In this document: one piece after another, positions 27,850-36,131 of the stretch
How the letters are laid out: each line of letters opens with the position of its first letter
Position numbering within the stretch: position 1 is the stretch's first letter
Assembly: GCA_003247575.1 (NCBI GenBank)
Contig: QJZC01000010.1
Location: 97,597-161,596 of the forward strand
Direction: 5' to 3'
DNA length: 64,000 nt
Source of the DNA: Pseudomonadota bacterium
GTDB lineage: Bacteria > Myxococcota_A > UBA9160 > SZUA-336
Notes under the pieces: model-generated
What the model was told of the DNA's origin: nothing
Seen by the model: the letters and a program-made list of their open reading frames with translations, nothing else
Databases searched by the model: none
Made by a program: the position numbers and the translations under genes

Positions 27850-28728
27850 TCAGATTCCATCGAGACCCGGTGCAAACAGCGGCTCGATGGCCTGTTCCGA
27901 CAGGTCGCGCTCGAGCGCCTCGCGCGCGGGGGCGACCGCTCCGGCGCTCGCGAAGCTCAAGATGCTGCGGAGCAAGGTGACGTCGCTGCTCGTGTTCAGG
28001 AAGACCCCGGGCCGCGCCAGCGCGAAGTGCACCGCCCGTTCGAGCGCCGCCGGATCGCGCAGAGGCTCGTACCAGCTGAAGCGGGGACCGTCGCTCGCCG
28101 CATCCCAGCGCCGGCGAGCGACCGCCTTGATGGTCTGTAGGGCAACCTGGTTCAGCTGGCAGTATTCGTAGAGGGCGTCGAAGGATTGCGCGTAGGCATC
28201 CTGTCGCAGCATCGCGAAGTTGTAGGGAGCCAGCACCGAGTCGAACGCGAAGCGCTCTAGGCTTCGCAGGTGCATCTCGGGTGCGCGCGTTCCATGTCCG
28301 GTGATGCCGATGTGGCGCACCCAGCCGCGCTCGCGAGCCTCGCGAGCCGCGTCGAGGGCGCCTCCGGGTCCGAGCGCGGTCTCCCACTCGGTCTCGTCGA
28401 CCAGGTTGTGCAGCTGGATCAGATCGAGCTGGTCCACCTGCAGCCTCTCTCGCGAGCGTTCGATGCTGGCCAGGGCGCCGGCGTAGCTGCGCTCGCCGGT
28501 CTTGCTCGCCAAGAAGAATGCGTCGCGCCGGTCCGCGAGCCACGGTCGCAGACGCAGCTCGGAGTCTCCATAGGACGCCGCCGTGTCGATGTGGTTGATG
28601 CCGAACTCGAGCAACGTTTCGAGTACCGCATCCGCCTTCTCCTGGCGCATGCGAGCGAGGGCGGCTGCGCCGAAGAGAACCCGTGTGCTCAGGTGGCCGG
28701 TCTTTCCGAAGGGGAGCTTGGCGATCAT
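27850..28728 (-). CDS. Aldo/keto reductase
   Basis: A 292-residue cytosolic NAD(P)H-dependent reductase. The tetrad is visible: Asp and Tyr in HIDTAASYGD, Lys in LASKTGE, and His in LIQLHNLVD. The GITGHGTRAPE segment is shared with the secreted reductase encoded next. There is no signal peptide or Fe-S domain. ATG 28728 is preferred over an open extension to 28926 because MIAKLPFGKTG matches the family N-terminus. Probably one transcript with the Tat reductase downstream. Substrate unknown. Confidence 0.87.
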   Translation of the reverse strand: MIAKLPFGKTGHLSTRVLFGAAALARMRQEKADAVLETLLEFGINHIDTAASYGDSELRLRPWLADRRDAFFLASKTGERSYAGALASIERSRERLQVDQLDLIQLHNLVDETEWETALGPGGALDAAREARERGWVRHIGITGHGTRAPEMHLRSLERFAFDSVLAPYNFAMLRQDAYAQSFDALYEYCQLNQVALQTIKAVARRRWDAASDGPRFSWYEPLRDPAALERAVHFALARPGVFLNTSSDVTLLRSILSFASAGAVAPAREALERDLSEQAIEPLFAPGLDGI

Positions 28729-28783
28729 GAGGCGAGTGTAGACCGTCGGCGCGCTGTGAACGAACTCGAGTAGACTGGACGCC

Positions 28784-29206
28784 ATGAACGCGCCGCAAGA
28801 GCCCGGCGCCGAGCGCAGCTCGGGCGCCCCGCCGTGGGCGACGTACGCGCTCATGCAGGTACCTGATCTCCTGCTCGTGGGCTCGCTGCTCGTGCTCGGG
28901 TGGCGCATACAGTGGCTCTCGACCACGGAGATGGTGATGGCGATGCTGCTCTGGGTTGCGAAGGATGCCTTGCTCTACCGCTTTGTCGCACCCGTCTTGA
29001 GCCGGCATCCAATGCTGGGCCCTGAGCGTTTGATCGGGAAGCGCGCCATGGTCGTGCGGGATCTCGATCCCGAAGGCACCGTGCGGCTGGATGGAGAGCT
29101 GTGGCGTGCGATCAGCCTCGATGGCCCCATCTGCCGCGGTCGCTCCGTCGCTGTCCGTCAGATCGAGGGGCTGACCTTGCATGTCGTGGCCCGTTCAGCT
29201 CCGTGA
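28784..29206 (+). CDS. NfeD-like membrane protein
   Basis: A 140-residue protein. One hydrophobic segment (LLLVGSLLVLGWRIQW) and a weaker second (VMAMLLWVAKDALLY) precede a C-terminal OB-fold domain of the NfeD type: LIGKRAMVVRDLDPEGTVRLDG, then RGRSVAVRQIEGLTLHVV. NfeD proteins partner stomatins and membrane proteases in envelope maintenance. No stomatin (SPFH) gene is adjacent. Divergent from the aldo/keto reductase, 55 bp apart. Confidence 0.75.
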   Translation: MNAPQEPGAERSSGAPPWATYALMQVPDLLLVGSLLVLGWRIQWLSTTEMVMAMLLWVAKDALLYRFVAPVLSRHPMLGPERLIGKRAMVVRDLDPEGTVRLDGELWRAISLDGPICRGRSVAVRQIEGLTLHVVARSAP

Positions 29207-29307
29207 GTCGTGCTTCGTCGGGGAATCGCCAAAAGCTGCGCGCGAGCACGCGGAGTGCGTGGCCCCTCATTGAACTCGCGGGGTCCGTCTGCCGATAACT
29301 CCGCCGT

Positions 29308-29321
29308 CGTGGTGCACCACG
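29308..29321. promoter_or_regulatory. Perfect 14-bp palindrome upstream of an unknown gene
   Basis: The 14 bases CGTGGTGCACCACG read the same on both strands and end 13 bp before the GTG at 29335, directly in front of the G-rich ribosome site. The core TGGTGCACCA resembles TGGT-N-ACCA half-sites bound by GntR-family repressors. No such regulator is encoded nearby, so operator function is inferred. Confidence 0.4.
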
Positions 29322-29334
29322 TTGGGAGGGCAGT

Positions 29335-30123
29335 GTGAGCGACACTCCGGACATACCGGCAGTGACAAGTCTGCGCGCGCGCTATGAGCGCGCGTGCTCG
29401 CTCGACATCGTTTCCCAGACGCGGGAGTGCATCGAGTACCTCCAGAACCCGGAAATCCTACTCGCGGAGTTCTCGGACTCCTTCCTGATGGCAGATGCTT
29501 TCGACACGCGAGCGCAGGACTTCCGCTGCGCAGAGCTCCCGATCCCGGTTCGGAGGCGCAAGACCGACCAAGCCGTGCGGCGCCTGGTCGCGGCGACCTC
29601 GCTGTCGGTGCCCGGTCCCACAGCTTACAGATTCCGCTACGTCGCCCGCGACATCGTGCCTCTCTGGAGCGCGACAGCCGCCAAGAGCGAGGACATCATG
29701 GAGAGCCGCCGCTTCAAGGGCCTCGACTACGTCGCGATCACTCAGGAGCCCTTCCCCGTGCCGATCCTCGGCGTGATCGTCCATCCGGACGCGCCAGCGC
29801 CGTACCTGTCCTTCCTCCGTCTGCTCACCTGCCTCGCCGAAGTCTCTACGGAATCCCAGATGGAGCGAGCCAATCGCTTCTTGTTCCGAGGGGTCCTCCA
29901 GTGTCCGACGGCGTTCGACCTGCATCTGGTCCGGGTGCGACCCGACGAATCGCTCGAGCCGAACGCGCTCGGTCAGCTGACGCGAGATCTGGCGGAGGTG
30001 TTTCACTTGCACGTGCAGGAGGAGTGGCACGTCCCCAACATCCTGCGGCATGCACTGTGTTTGGAGATGCCCTCGCCGCGCAAGGACTTCGACGGACGCC
30101 TGAACTTGCTCTGGCAGGTGTGA
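29335..30123 (+). CDS. Conserved-looking protein of unknown function
   Basis: A 262-residue protein that I do not recognise. It has no signal peptide or membrane helix. Visible features are a Cys-containing N-terminal helix pair (YERACSLDIVSQTRECIEYL), a basic stretch VRRRKTDQAVRRL, and a mixed alpha/beta C-terminal half rich in Leu, Glu and His. The GTG start at 29335 follows GGGAGGG by 5 bases. A perfect palindrome just before the ribosome site suggests its own regulation. Codon use is as GC-rich as its neighbours, so there is no sign of recent transfer. Confidence 0.7.
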   Translation: MSDTPDIPAVTSLRARYERACSLDIVSQTRECIEYLQNPEILLAEFSDSFLMADAFDTRAQDFRCAELPIPVRRRKTDQAVRRLVAATSLSVPGPTAYRFRYVARDIVPLWSATAAKSEDIMESRRFKGLDYVAITQEPFPVPILGVIVHPDAPAPYLSFLRLLTCLAEVSTESQMERANRFLFRGVLQCPTAFDLHLVRVRPDESLEPNALGQLTRDLAEVFHLHVQEEWHVPNILRHALCLEMPSPRKDFDGRLNLLWQV

Positions 30124-30247
30124 GTATTGGCAGGCTAGCTGTGCACGCGGCACATGCGCTGGGTGGCTCGAGATGCGAGCGTGCGGCCCTGCGGAATCGG
30201 CGCTTCGTCGGCTAGGATTGGGCTCGGCACAGAACGGGATTCACGGC

Positions 30248-31300
30248 ATGTCCAGTCACGACTCCGACGCAGAGGGTGGAGCGGATTCTGCCTCCACCGC
30301 ACGAGCCTCCACCGTACGAGACTCCAGCGCGCGAGACGCGAAGGCGATGCGTCGTCGTGCGACCCACCGGGAATCACAAGCCAATTCCTCCGAACGAGCC
30401 AACTCCTCCGAACGAGCTCATTCCTCCGAACAAGCCCACTCGTCGGGGAAGGAAAGGTCGGGGGGATCTGGGGATGCGAACCACGGATTCGGGCCCGGCA
30501 TCTGGGCGCAGCGTCGCGCGTGGCTGCATGAGATCATCTTCGAGGCGGACACGCCAGCGGGCAAGCGGTTCGACGTAGCCCTCCTGATCCTCATCGCCGT
30601 GAGCGTGCTCGCCGTGTGCTACGAGTCGATCGAGTCGGTTCGGCTCGAGTATGGCTGGTCGTTGCGGCTGGTCGAGTGGGTTTCCACGATCCTCTTCACG
30701 GTCGAGTACGCCCTGCGGCTGTTCACAGTCACGCGTCCGTTGCGCTATGCCGTGAGCTTCTTCGGGATGGTGGATCTGCTCGCGATCCTGCCATCGTACA
30801 TCAGCCTGATCGTGCCGGGAACGCAGTCGCTGCTCGTGATCCGCGGGCTCCGGCTGCTGCGCATCGTGCGTGTGTTCAAGCTGGCCCGCTACCTCGGCGA
30901 GGCTCGCGTCCTGCTGCGCGCGATCCGGTCCAGCGCGCGCAAGGTGACCTTGTTCGTGGGGTCGGTGATCACGATCGTGCTGATCATGGGTGCGGTGATG
31001 TATCTGATCGAAGGACCCGAGAACGGTTTTACGAGCATCCCGCGCGCGATGTACTGGGGCATCGTCACGGTCACCACCGTGGGCTACGGCGACATCTCCC
31101 CGCGCACGAGTCTCGGACAGTTTCTGGCCTCCGCGCTGATGGTGATCGGCTGGGGGATGATCGCAGTTCCAAGTGGAATCCTCTCCGTAGAGCTACTCGA
31201 AGCCGGGCGTGCGGTCAGCACTCAGGCCTGCCGCAGCTGCGCCGCAGAGGGGCACGACGAAGACGCTCGGCACTGCAAGTACTGCGGTAGCCCACTCTGA
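30248..31300 (+). CDS. Voltage-gated K+ channel-like protein with C-terminal zinc-ribbon motif
   Basis: A 350-residue inner-membrane channel subunit with six transmembrane segments. S4 is RGLRLLRIVRVFKLAR (regular arginines) and the pore filter is TTVGYGD. The first 80 residues are hydrophilic and contain three 6-residue repeats of NSSERA type encoded by 18-bp DNA repeats. The last 25 residues form a CxxC...CxxC ribbon (CRSC and CKYC), which is unusual for a channel and may bind zinc or act as a redox switch. ATG 30248 is preferred; the frame is open a further 25 codons upstream. Confidence 0.87.
   Translation: MSSHDSDAEGGADSASTARASTVRDSSARDAKAMRRRATHRESQANSSERANSSERAHSSEQAHSSGKERSGGSGDANHGFGPGIWAQRRAWLHEIIFEADTPAGKRFDVALLILIAVSVLAVCYESIESVRLEYGWSLRLVEWVSTILFTVEYALRLFTVTRPLRYAVSFFGMVDLLAILPSYISLIVPGTQSLLVIRGLRLLRIVRVFKLARYLGEARVLLRAIRSSARKVTLFVGSVITIVLIMGAVMYLIEGPENGFTSIPRAMYWGIVTVTTVGYGDISPRTSLGQFLASALMVIGWGMIAVPSGILSVELLEAGRAVSTQACRSCAAEGHDEDARHCKYCGSPL
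30380..30433 (+). repeat. 18-bp tandem repeat, three copies, inside the channel gene
   Basis: Copies at 30380-30397, 30398-30415 and 30416-30433, the first reading GCCAATTCCTCCGAACGA, with a partial fourth after it. The copies differ by a few bases and encode ANSSER-like units in the cytosolic N-terminus. The length is a multiple of three, so copy-number change would keep the frame. Confidence 0.8.
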
Positions 31301-31352
31301 TCCTATCTCAGGACTCCTCTACACCTCGCTCGACGCGCAGGCATGGGGGAGG

Positions 31353-32742
31353 CTAGTCATGTGCGGGGTTCTTCGGCACCCCAAGTTGCGGCTTCGCTCT
31401 GGGAAACTTCGGGCTCTCGGCAAGGAGCCCACGCTGCTCCGAGACCAACCTGTATGCGGTGTAGTACTTGAAGATGTTCCGGACGTAGACGACAGGTTCG
31501 CGGCTGATCGAGTGAGCCATCCGAATCTCCACATTGTCGAACCACACGTTCGGGTCGAGGCCTAGCTGGCGCGCCCGGGTACGGGCGCGTCGCAGGCCTC
31601 CGGGGCCGGCGTTGTACGCGGCAAGGCTCATCAGGGTTCGATCCAGTGGACGAATCGCAGGATCGTTTCCGACCTGCTTCCGCAGATGATCTAGGTACTT
31701 GACTCCCGCGTGGATGTTGTTTTCGGTGTGTTGAATGTCTGGAATCCTCACCGCGATCGGGGTTGTCCATCCAGTCCCTACTGTCTGTATACCTGGCCAG
31801 AACCACGTTTCCGAGCAGGGTCCCCTTATGGGCAATCGCGAAGAACTCGGCGATCGCGCGCCCGGTGGCAGGATCGTTCTGGCGATAGGCCCATGCGTAG
31901 GACCCATCCGTGGCGAGTGGCACCCCGTCGTGCAGCGTCAGCCCGGTGAAGTGGTCCGCGAACAGTTCCGCGATCGGGCGATCCGCAGCGGTGGCAGGGA
32001 TTACGTCCGCTGCAACCATCTCGAGCAAGTCCTCGACGCGCAATGCCTCGTCGGCGGGCACCAGGGTGAGCGGAACCTGCCCGGCGGCGATGCGATCGCG
32101 GTTGATGCCTGCAGCGTGATCCCAGAGGCTCGTTGAGCGCCGAATATGGATCTCCGTACCCACCAGATCGTCGAGGTGGGCAGCGCTCGACACACCCTTG
32201 CCGGTGACGACAATCTCGTCGATATCCGAACGGAAGGGTGGGCTGAAGGCGACTTTCCGCGCGCGCTCCTTCGTCACGGTGATCGTTCCAGCCGCGATGT
32301 CGGCCTGTCCATCGACCAGCATGCGAAGGATCTGATCACGCCGACCCGGGATCACGATCACGGAAAGGTTTTGCCCCCGCCTTCCGAGCGTCTTTTTGAG
32401 ATGCCTTTCGAATGCTTGCACCAGATCGTAGGTTGCGCCCTTCTGATCTGCTCCATCGGTGAAGTAGGCGGAGAGACTCACTGGAATCACGACTCGGATC
32501 AGCGATCTCTCGACCATGTCCTCGAATCGGCCCGTCCAGGGGTGCAGGGCCAGCTCGAGCATGGGGGGAAGGGCCTCTTCCGCAGCAGGGGGTGGCTCGG
32601 AGGGGCTTGCCCGCACAGGGTGGAACATCATTCCGAGGAGAATCGAGCACGCGGCCGCGAGTGAACGGCGTCTGCAGCTGCTCGAGCGTGGCAGCCAGCA
32701 ACTCGGAAGCTTGTCTTGACGAGCAGGTTGCACGATCCTCAT
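31353..32742 (-). pseudogene. MltF-type SBP-SLT lytic transglycosylase, internal deletion plus frameshift
   Basis: The first frame (32742 to about 31760) encodes a signal-bearing N-terminus and a complete periplasmic solute-binding domain typical of MltF-like enzymes (IRVVIPVS, DIAAGTITVTKERA, GTLLGNVVLARY). The second frame (about 31755 to 31353) encodes only the C-terminal half of the SLT domain (IPDIQHTENNIHAGVKYL, AAYNAGPGG, GLDPNVWFDNVE). The stretch that should join them, about 60-70 residues including the catalytic ESRLD and the GVMQ segment, is absent and the frame changes at the same place (about 31750-31768). Both halves are otherwise well conserved, so the lesion looks recent, unless it is an assembly error. 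Confidence 0.72.
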
Positions 32743-32758
32743 CGTCGAATCTCGCTCT

Positions 32759-33157
32759 GTGTGCACTCGGCACGACAGGGTAAGTCCACCGGGAGGAGCA
32801 TGCATCCCATTTCGTTGGCCGAAGCCGGAGCCGTCAGCGCTCTATGCGATGCGGCTAAATGGTGATGGCACCGTATACATGCGCTTGAGATGCAATCGAG
32901 TGAGCGGCACATGGAGAGCTGAGCCCTCGGCCGATGGTTCGAGCGGGCGCTTCGAGTTCGGGCCGCTCTCGGTTACGCGGGCGCTCTGTCCGCCACCGAG
33001 CCTCGATGCACAGATCACGAGGCAGACGCCGTATGTGAGATCGTTTTTCATCGAGCGTGGTGTCCTCCATCTGAGCCTGATGGCAGATGGGGGGATCTAC
33101 AGCTGGGAGCCGATCGCCCAGTTTCCCTCGGATGAGATGCGAAATGAACCGGGCTAG
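32759..33157 (+). CDS. META/HslJ-like domain protein, possibly N-terminally shortened
   Basis: A 132-residue protein. Segments SALYAMRLNGDGTVYMRLRCNR, FGPLSVTRALCPP and LSLMADGGIYSWEP match the META-type fold of periplasmic heat-shock and lysozyme-inhibitor-like proteins, with two conserved cysteines. No signal peptide is visible, although relatives are secreted. The start lies only 16 bp from the divergent pseudogene start, which suggests that the original N-terminus has been lost or that the true start is elsewhere. Its 3' end overlaps the SH3 gene by 14 bp, so the two are coupled. Confidence 0.6.
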   Translation: MCTRHDRVSPPGGACIPFRWPKPEPSALYAMRLNGDGTVYMRLRCNRVSGTWRAEPSADGSSGRFEFGPLSVTRALCPPPSLDAQITRQTPYVRSFFIERGVLHLSLMADGGIYSWEPIAQFPSDEMRNEPG

Positions 33158-33806
33158 CAGATTGCAGGCGCTAGGCCTCATCGCGAGCCTCATACTGGGC
33201 TCTGCGGCGAGAGCTCATCCCGGAGACCCCGTTGCTGCGGAGAACGGTGGTCCCCGCAGCTGGGAGGTCGCGACGGCACTCAACCTACGCAGGCTCCCTT
33301 CTGTTCGAGCCGAGATCCTCGCGCAGTTCCCGAGGGGAACCCTGCTCGACAACCTTGGGTGCCGGCGTGTCGAGGACGAGACCTGGTGCGACGTCCAGCA
33401 GCTCGGGGGTGGGCCTCGTGGCTACGTATCTGCGGCCTACCTCACGCCCGCGGTCGCGCCAGATGGGAGTGTCGCCGTGGGCCCAGACGACTCGGCCCTG
33501 CGCGCTGGCCGGGGCGAGTTCGATGCCGTGGGGACCGTGCCGTGTGGACAGCGCCGGGGCCAACCCCTGGAGCCGTGCCCCTTCTGCGTGGCACGGGCGG
33601 GGGGTGGTTATGCAACCGTCGTGATCGAGAGGCCGAGCGGCCGAGAGCGCATGATCTACTTCCGGATGGGACGGGCTATAGGAGCAAGCATGAGCGAGGT
33701 CGATCGAGGGGGCAGGTTTCGTGCTACGAAGGAGGCCGACCTGAACAGAATCGAGATCGGCGAGGAACGGTATGACGTCCCTGACGCGGTAGTCCTCGGA
33801 GATTGA
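33144..33806 (+). CDS. Secreted bacterial SH3-domain protein
   Basis: A 220-residue protein with a signal peptide (LQALGLIASLILGSAARA) and a bacterial SH3 domain at about residues 33-90 (VATALNLRRLPSVRAEIL, GTLLDNLGC, WCDVQQ, GYVSAAYL). The C-terminal part has a small cysteine group (CGQRRGQPLEPCPFC) and a YATVVIERP strand seen in secreted proteins next to META genes. ATG 33144 lies inside the end of the META gene. Probably binds the cell wall; exact role unknown. Confidence 0.75.
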   Translation: MNRASRLQALGLIASLILGSAARAHPGDPVAAENGGPRSWEVATALNLRRLPSVRAEILAQFPRGTLLDNLGCRRVEDETWCDVQQLGGGPRGYVSAAYLTPAVAPDGSVAVGPDDSALRAGRGEFDAVGTVPCGQRRGQPLEPCPFCVARAGGGYATVVIERPSGRERMIYFRMGRAIGASMSEVDRGGRFRATKEADLNRIEIGEERYDVPDAVVLGD

Positions 33807-33967
33807 CGTCAGCGGCTCCGTAGTCCCAATCGCATCGACCTATGAGACCTGGACGCGCGCCGGAGCTGTCTGAAACTCCCTTGGTTCGCGGCTTCCTTCT
33901 CCTGCTCCAGAGCGCGGAGTACGCTCCCTTCGCGCGGTGAGGAAGCTCTCGTGAAGATCATTTTCCA

Positions 33968-35737
33968 ATGAGTCGTAGTGGGGTTCGATCCATGCCGTCG
34001 TCGGTGGCCGCCTTCATCTACTGTTTCTTGCTCACTCTCGTTTTTTCTCTGCTTCCTTCTGCATCCACCCTGGCGGCTCCTCCATCGGTGACTGCTGCGG
34101 AGCTCCAGGATGTCCGGGATAGGCTCGCCAAGCTGAAGCTCCTTCTCGCGTCAGAGGAACGGGTCCGCCCTTGGAATCGCGACGGCCTGAATACGCGAGT
34201 CGATCAGCTCGGAATCGATCGCTTGAATCGTCTGAACGAATTGACGAGAGCAATCTTACAGGTCAGCGCTCCGAGCGGGCGGGAGCGCGATGCAATTCTC
34301 GATCTGCTCGACGAAACGGCGCGGTTGGCGCTGGAACGCGATCAGTTCTTGGAGGAGCGCGCGAGTCGTGAACGACAACTGATCGCCAAGTTCGAACAGA
34401 GTGCACAGGCGGACATCGCCCGCACGTTCATGAAGGATCTGATGAAGCTGCGTCTCGAGTACCTTGCTGGGTTGGCGACTCAGCTCGCGATTCGCCGCGA
34501 CTACAGTCTACCGCTCGGAACGGTCGAATCGGAGATCCGAGAGGCGGTCATGTTGGATCTCGAGCAGCTCACCGGACAGATTCGCCTGGATGCGATGTCT
34601 CTGGAGGAGCTGGCGACCCGCATCGAGGCCGAGACCACGAACGAGGATCTGAAGGAGTCGTACTCACTCGTCCGCATCAAGCAATCTCGCAACATCGAGG
34701 TTCTAGCTGGACTGGTGGCCGTAGCGGAAGCACTGGAACTCGAAACGGCTGAGCAGCGCGGGCTTCTGCTCCGTGAGCGCGGCCGTGTCGGCATCGAGCT
34801 GCTGGATCGCAAGACCTTCGGTGTCCTCTGGGAAGAGGAAGCGCAGCGACTTCGAGATGCTGTGAGCAACAACGGCCCGAATTTGCTCCTCTCCAGCACG
34901 GTGATCGTGCTCATTGTCCTGCTCAGTTGGATTGCAGCGAATTTCGTGCAGTATCCTGTTCGTGCGCTGCTCGGAGGCCGACGACTTCGCTTGAGTGTCC
35001 TTCTGCAGAGCGTGCTCGTCGCTGCGTCCCGCGTGCTCGTCGTGCTGGTCGGAGCGATCATCGCTCTTGCGAGTATCGGGGTTTCGCTTGGCCCGCTCTT
35101 TGCTGGTCTCGGTGTGCTCAGCGTGATCATCGGCATAGGGCTCCAGGACTCTCTCGGCAACGTGGCTGCAGGAGTGATGATCCTTGCGCATCGCCCGTAC
35201 GATGTAGATGACCATATCCGAGTCGGCAGCGCAGAGGGCCTCGTGAAGCGTATGAGCCTCTTGGCAACCACGATCTCGACGTTCGACAATCAGTCCTTGA
35301 TCATCCCGAACGGTCGGATCTGGGGCGATCTCATCGTCAACTTCACATCCCACCATGCGCGCCGGATCGATCTGCGGATCCGTTTGCCCTGGTTCGAGGA
35401 CGTCGACCGAGTTCGAGACATTCTGCTCGACGTGGTGCGGGGCCACCCGAATACGTTGAAGACCCCCGAGCCCCTCGTGCACGTCGAAGATCTCGCGGGC
35501 CCCTTCTTGACGATGATGGTCAAGCCGTGGGTGCGTACGGAGGACTACTGGCCAACCTATTGGGAGCTGAACCGATGTATCAAGAAGCGACTCGATACAG
35601 AGGCGATCTCGATTCCTCTTCCCTGGCAGATGGTGAACCTCGCTGCTCCGAGCGCGAACGAGGTAGTTCCGGTTGGCTCGATCCACCCCGGTGAGCAGCA
35701 CCCACTCAGCGTAGCGCGCGGAGCGGACCCCTCCTGA
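33968..35737 (+). CDS. MscS-family mechanosensitive channel with large periplasmic N-terminal domain
   Basis: A 589-residue membrane protein. A signal sequence (FLLTLVFSLLPSASTLAA) precedes about 270 mostly helical, coiled-coil residues of periplasmic sensor. Three transmembrane segments follow, then the pore helix and MscS signature GLGVLSVIIGIGLQDSLGNVAAG, with the beta domain after IRVGSAEG. A C-terminal alpha/beta cage completes it. The general layout is that of the larger MscK/YbdG-like relatives. Such channels release solutes on hypo-osmotic shock. ATG 33968 is used; ATG 33998 would also leave a full signal peptide. Confidence 0.9.
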   Translation: MSRSGVRSMPSSVAAFIYCFLLTLVFSLLPSASTLAAPPSVTAAELQDVRDRLAKLKLLLASEERVRPWNRDGLNTRVDQLGIDRLNRLNELTRAILQVSAPSGRERDAILDLLDETARLALERDQFLEERASRERQLIAKFEQSAQADIARTFMKDLMKLRLEYLAGLATQLAIRRDYSLPLGTVESEIREAVMLDLEQLTGQIRLDAMSLEELATRIEAETTNEDLKESYSLVRIKQSRNIEVLAGLVAVAEALELETAEQRGLLLRERGRVGIELLDRKTFGVLWEEEAQRLRDAVSNNGPNLLLSSTVIVLIVLLSWIAANFVQYPVRALLGGRRLRLSVLLQSVLVAASRVLVVLVGAIIALASIGVSLGPLFAGLGVLSVIIGIGLQDSLGNVAAGVMILAHRPYDVDDHIRVGSAEGLVKRMSLLATTISTFDNQSLIIPNGRIWGDLIVNFTSHHARRIDLRIRLPWFEDVDRVRDILLDVVRGHPNTLKTPEPLVHVEDLAGPFLTMMVKPWVRTEDYWPTYWELNRCIKKRLDTEAISIPLPWQMVNLAAPSANEVVPVGSIHPGEQHPLSVARGADPS

Positions 35738-36131
35738 GTAACCGTTTTCTGTTGTCGAGTCAGAGGTGCTTGTGGCGGCGGGTCAGCGACTCGAGGAGTG
35801 CTTGACACGCCGCCACAAACTGTTGGGTCCTGTCAGCGACCCGCCGAGTAGCGTCTGAAGAGACGAACTCAGCCCGCCCTTACTCGGAACCGAGAGGTAG
35901 AAAGAGCAGCCAGAGGCGTCCGACACTCTTCGAGACACGGTCCCCCGCGGGCTCATGCGTAGCTTCGAAGTCGACATTGCGAGTCGAGAGCAGCGTGATT
36001 GGATCTGAGCTGCGACTGGTAACCCCGGACGATCGGGCCCAGGAATCACGCCTGCCGGGCCGTTCGAGTCTGCGACTAGGCCCGGCAGGCGTGATTCCTG
36101 GGCTCCGCCGCAAGCCTAGTGAAGTACCACG
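35738..36131. other. Intergenic region between convergent mscS-like and recQ genes
   Basis: 394 bp without a gene. It contains two sets of inverted repeats. An 11-bp pair (TTGTGGCGGCG at 35770-35780, complement at 35808-35818) encloses and is followed by direct copies of GTCAGCGAC, so a second fold pairing GGCGGGTC with GACCCGCC further down is possible. A perfect 25-bp pair lies at 36037-36103 and is listed separately. No transposase or RNA gene is evident. Confidence 0.6.
36037..36103. terminator. Perfect 25-bp inverted repeat with 17-base loop
   Basis: Arms 36037-36061 and 36079-36103 are exact complements (left arm starts GCCCAGGAATCACG and ends GCCGGGCC). It lies 29 bp after the recQ stop and 300 bp after the mscS-like stop, so it could terminate transcription from either side. 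The stem is much longer than ordinary terminators and no T-run follows either arm, so a REP/MITE-like element or a structured RNA is also possible. No second copy was seen in the window. Confidence 0.55.

Noticed and set aside
36001..36120. tRNA-like GTTCGAGTC in the inverted-repeat loop
   Set aside because: No acceptor, D or anticodon arm can be built around it; it is simply the loop of the hairpin.
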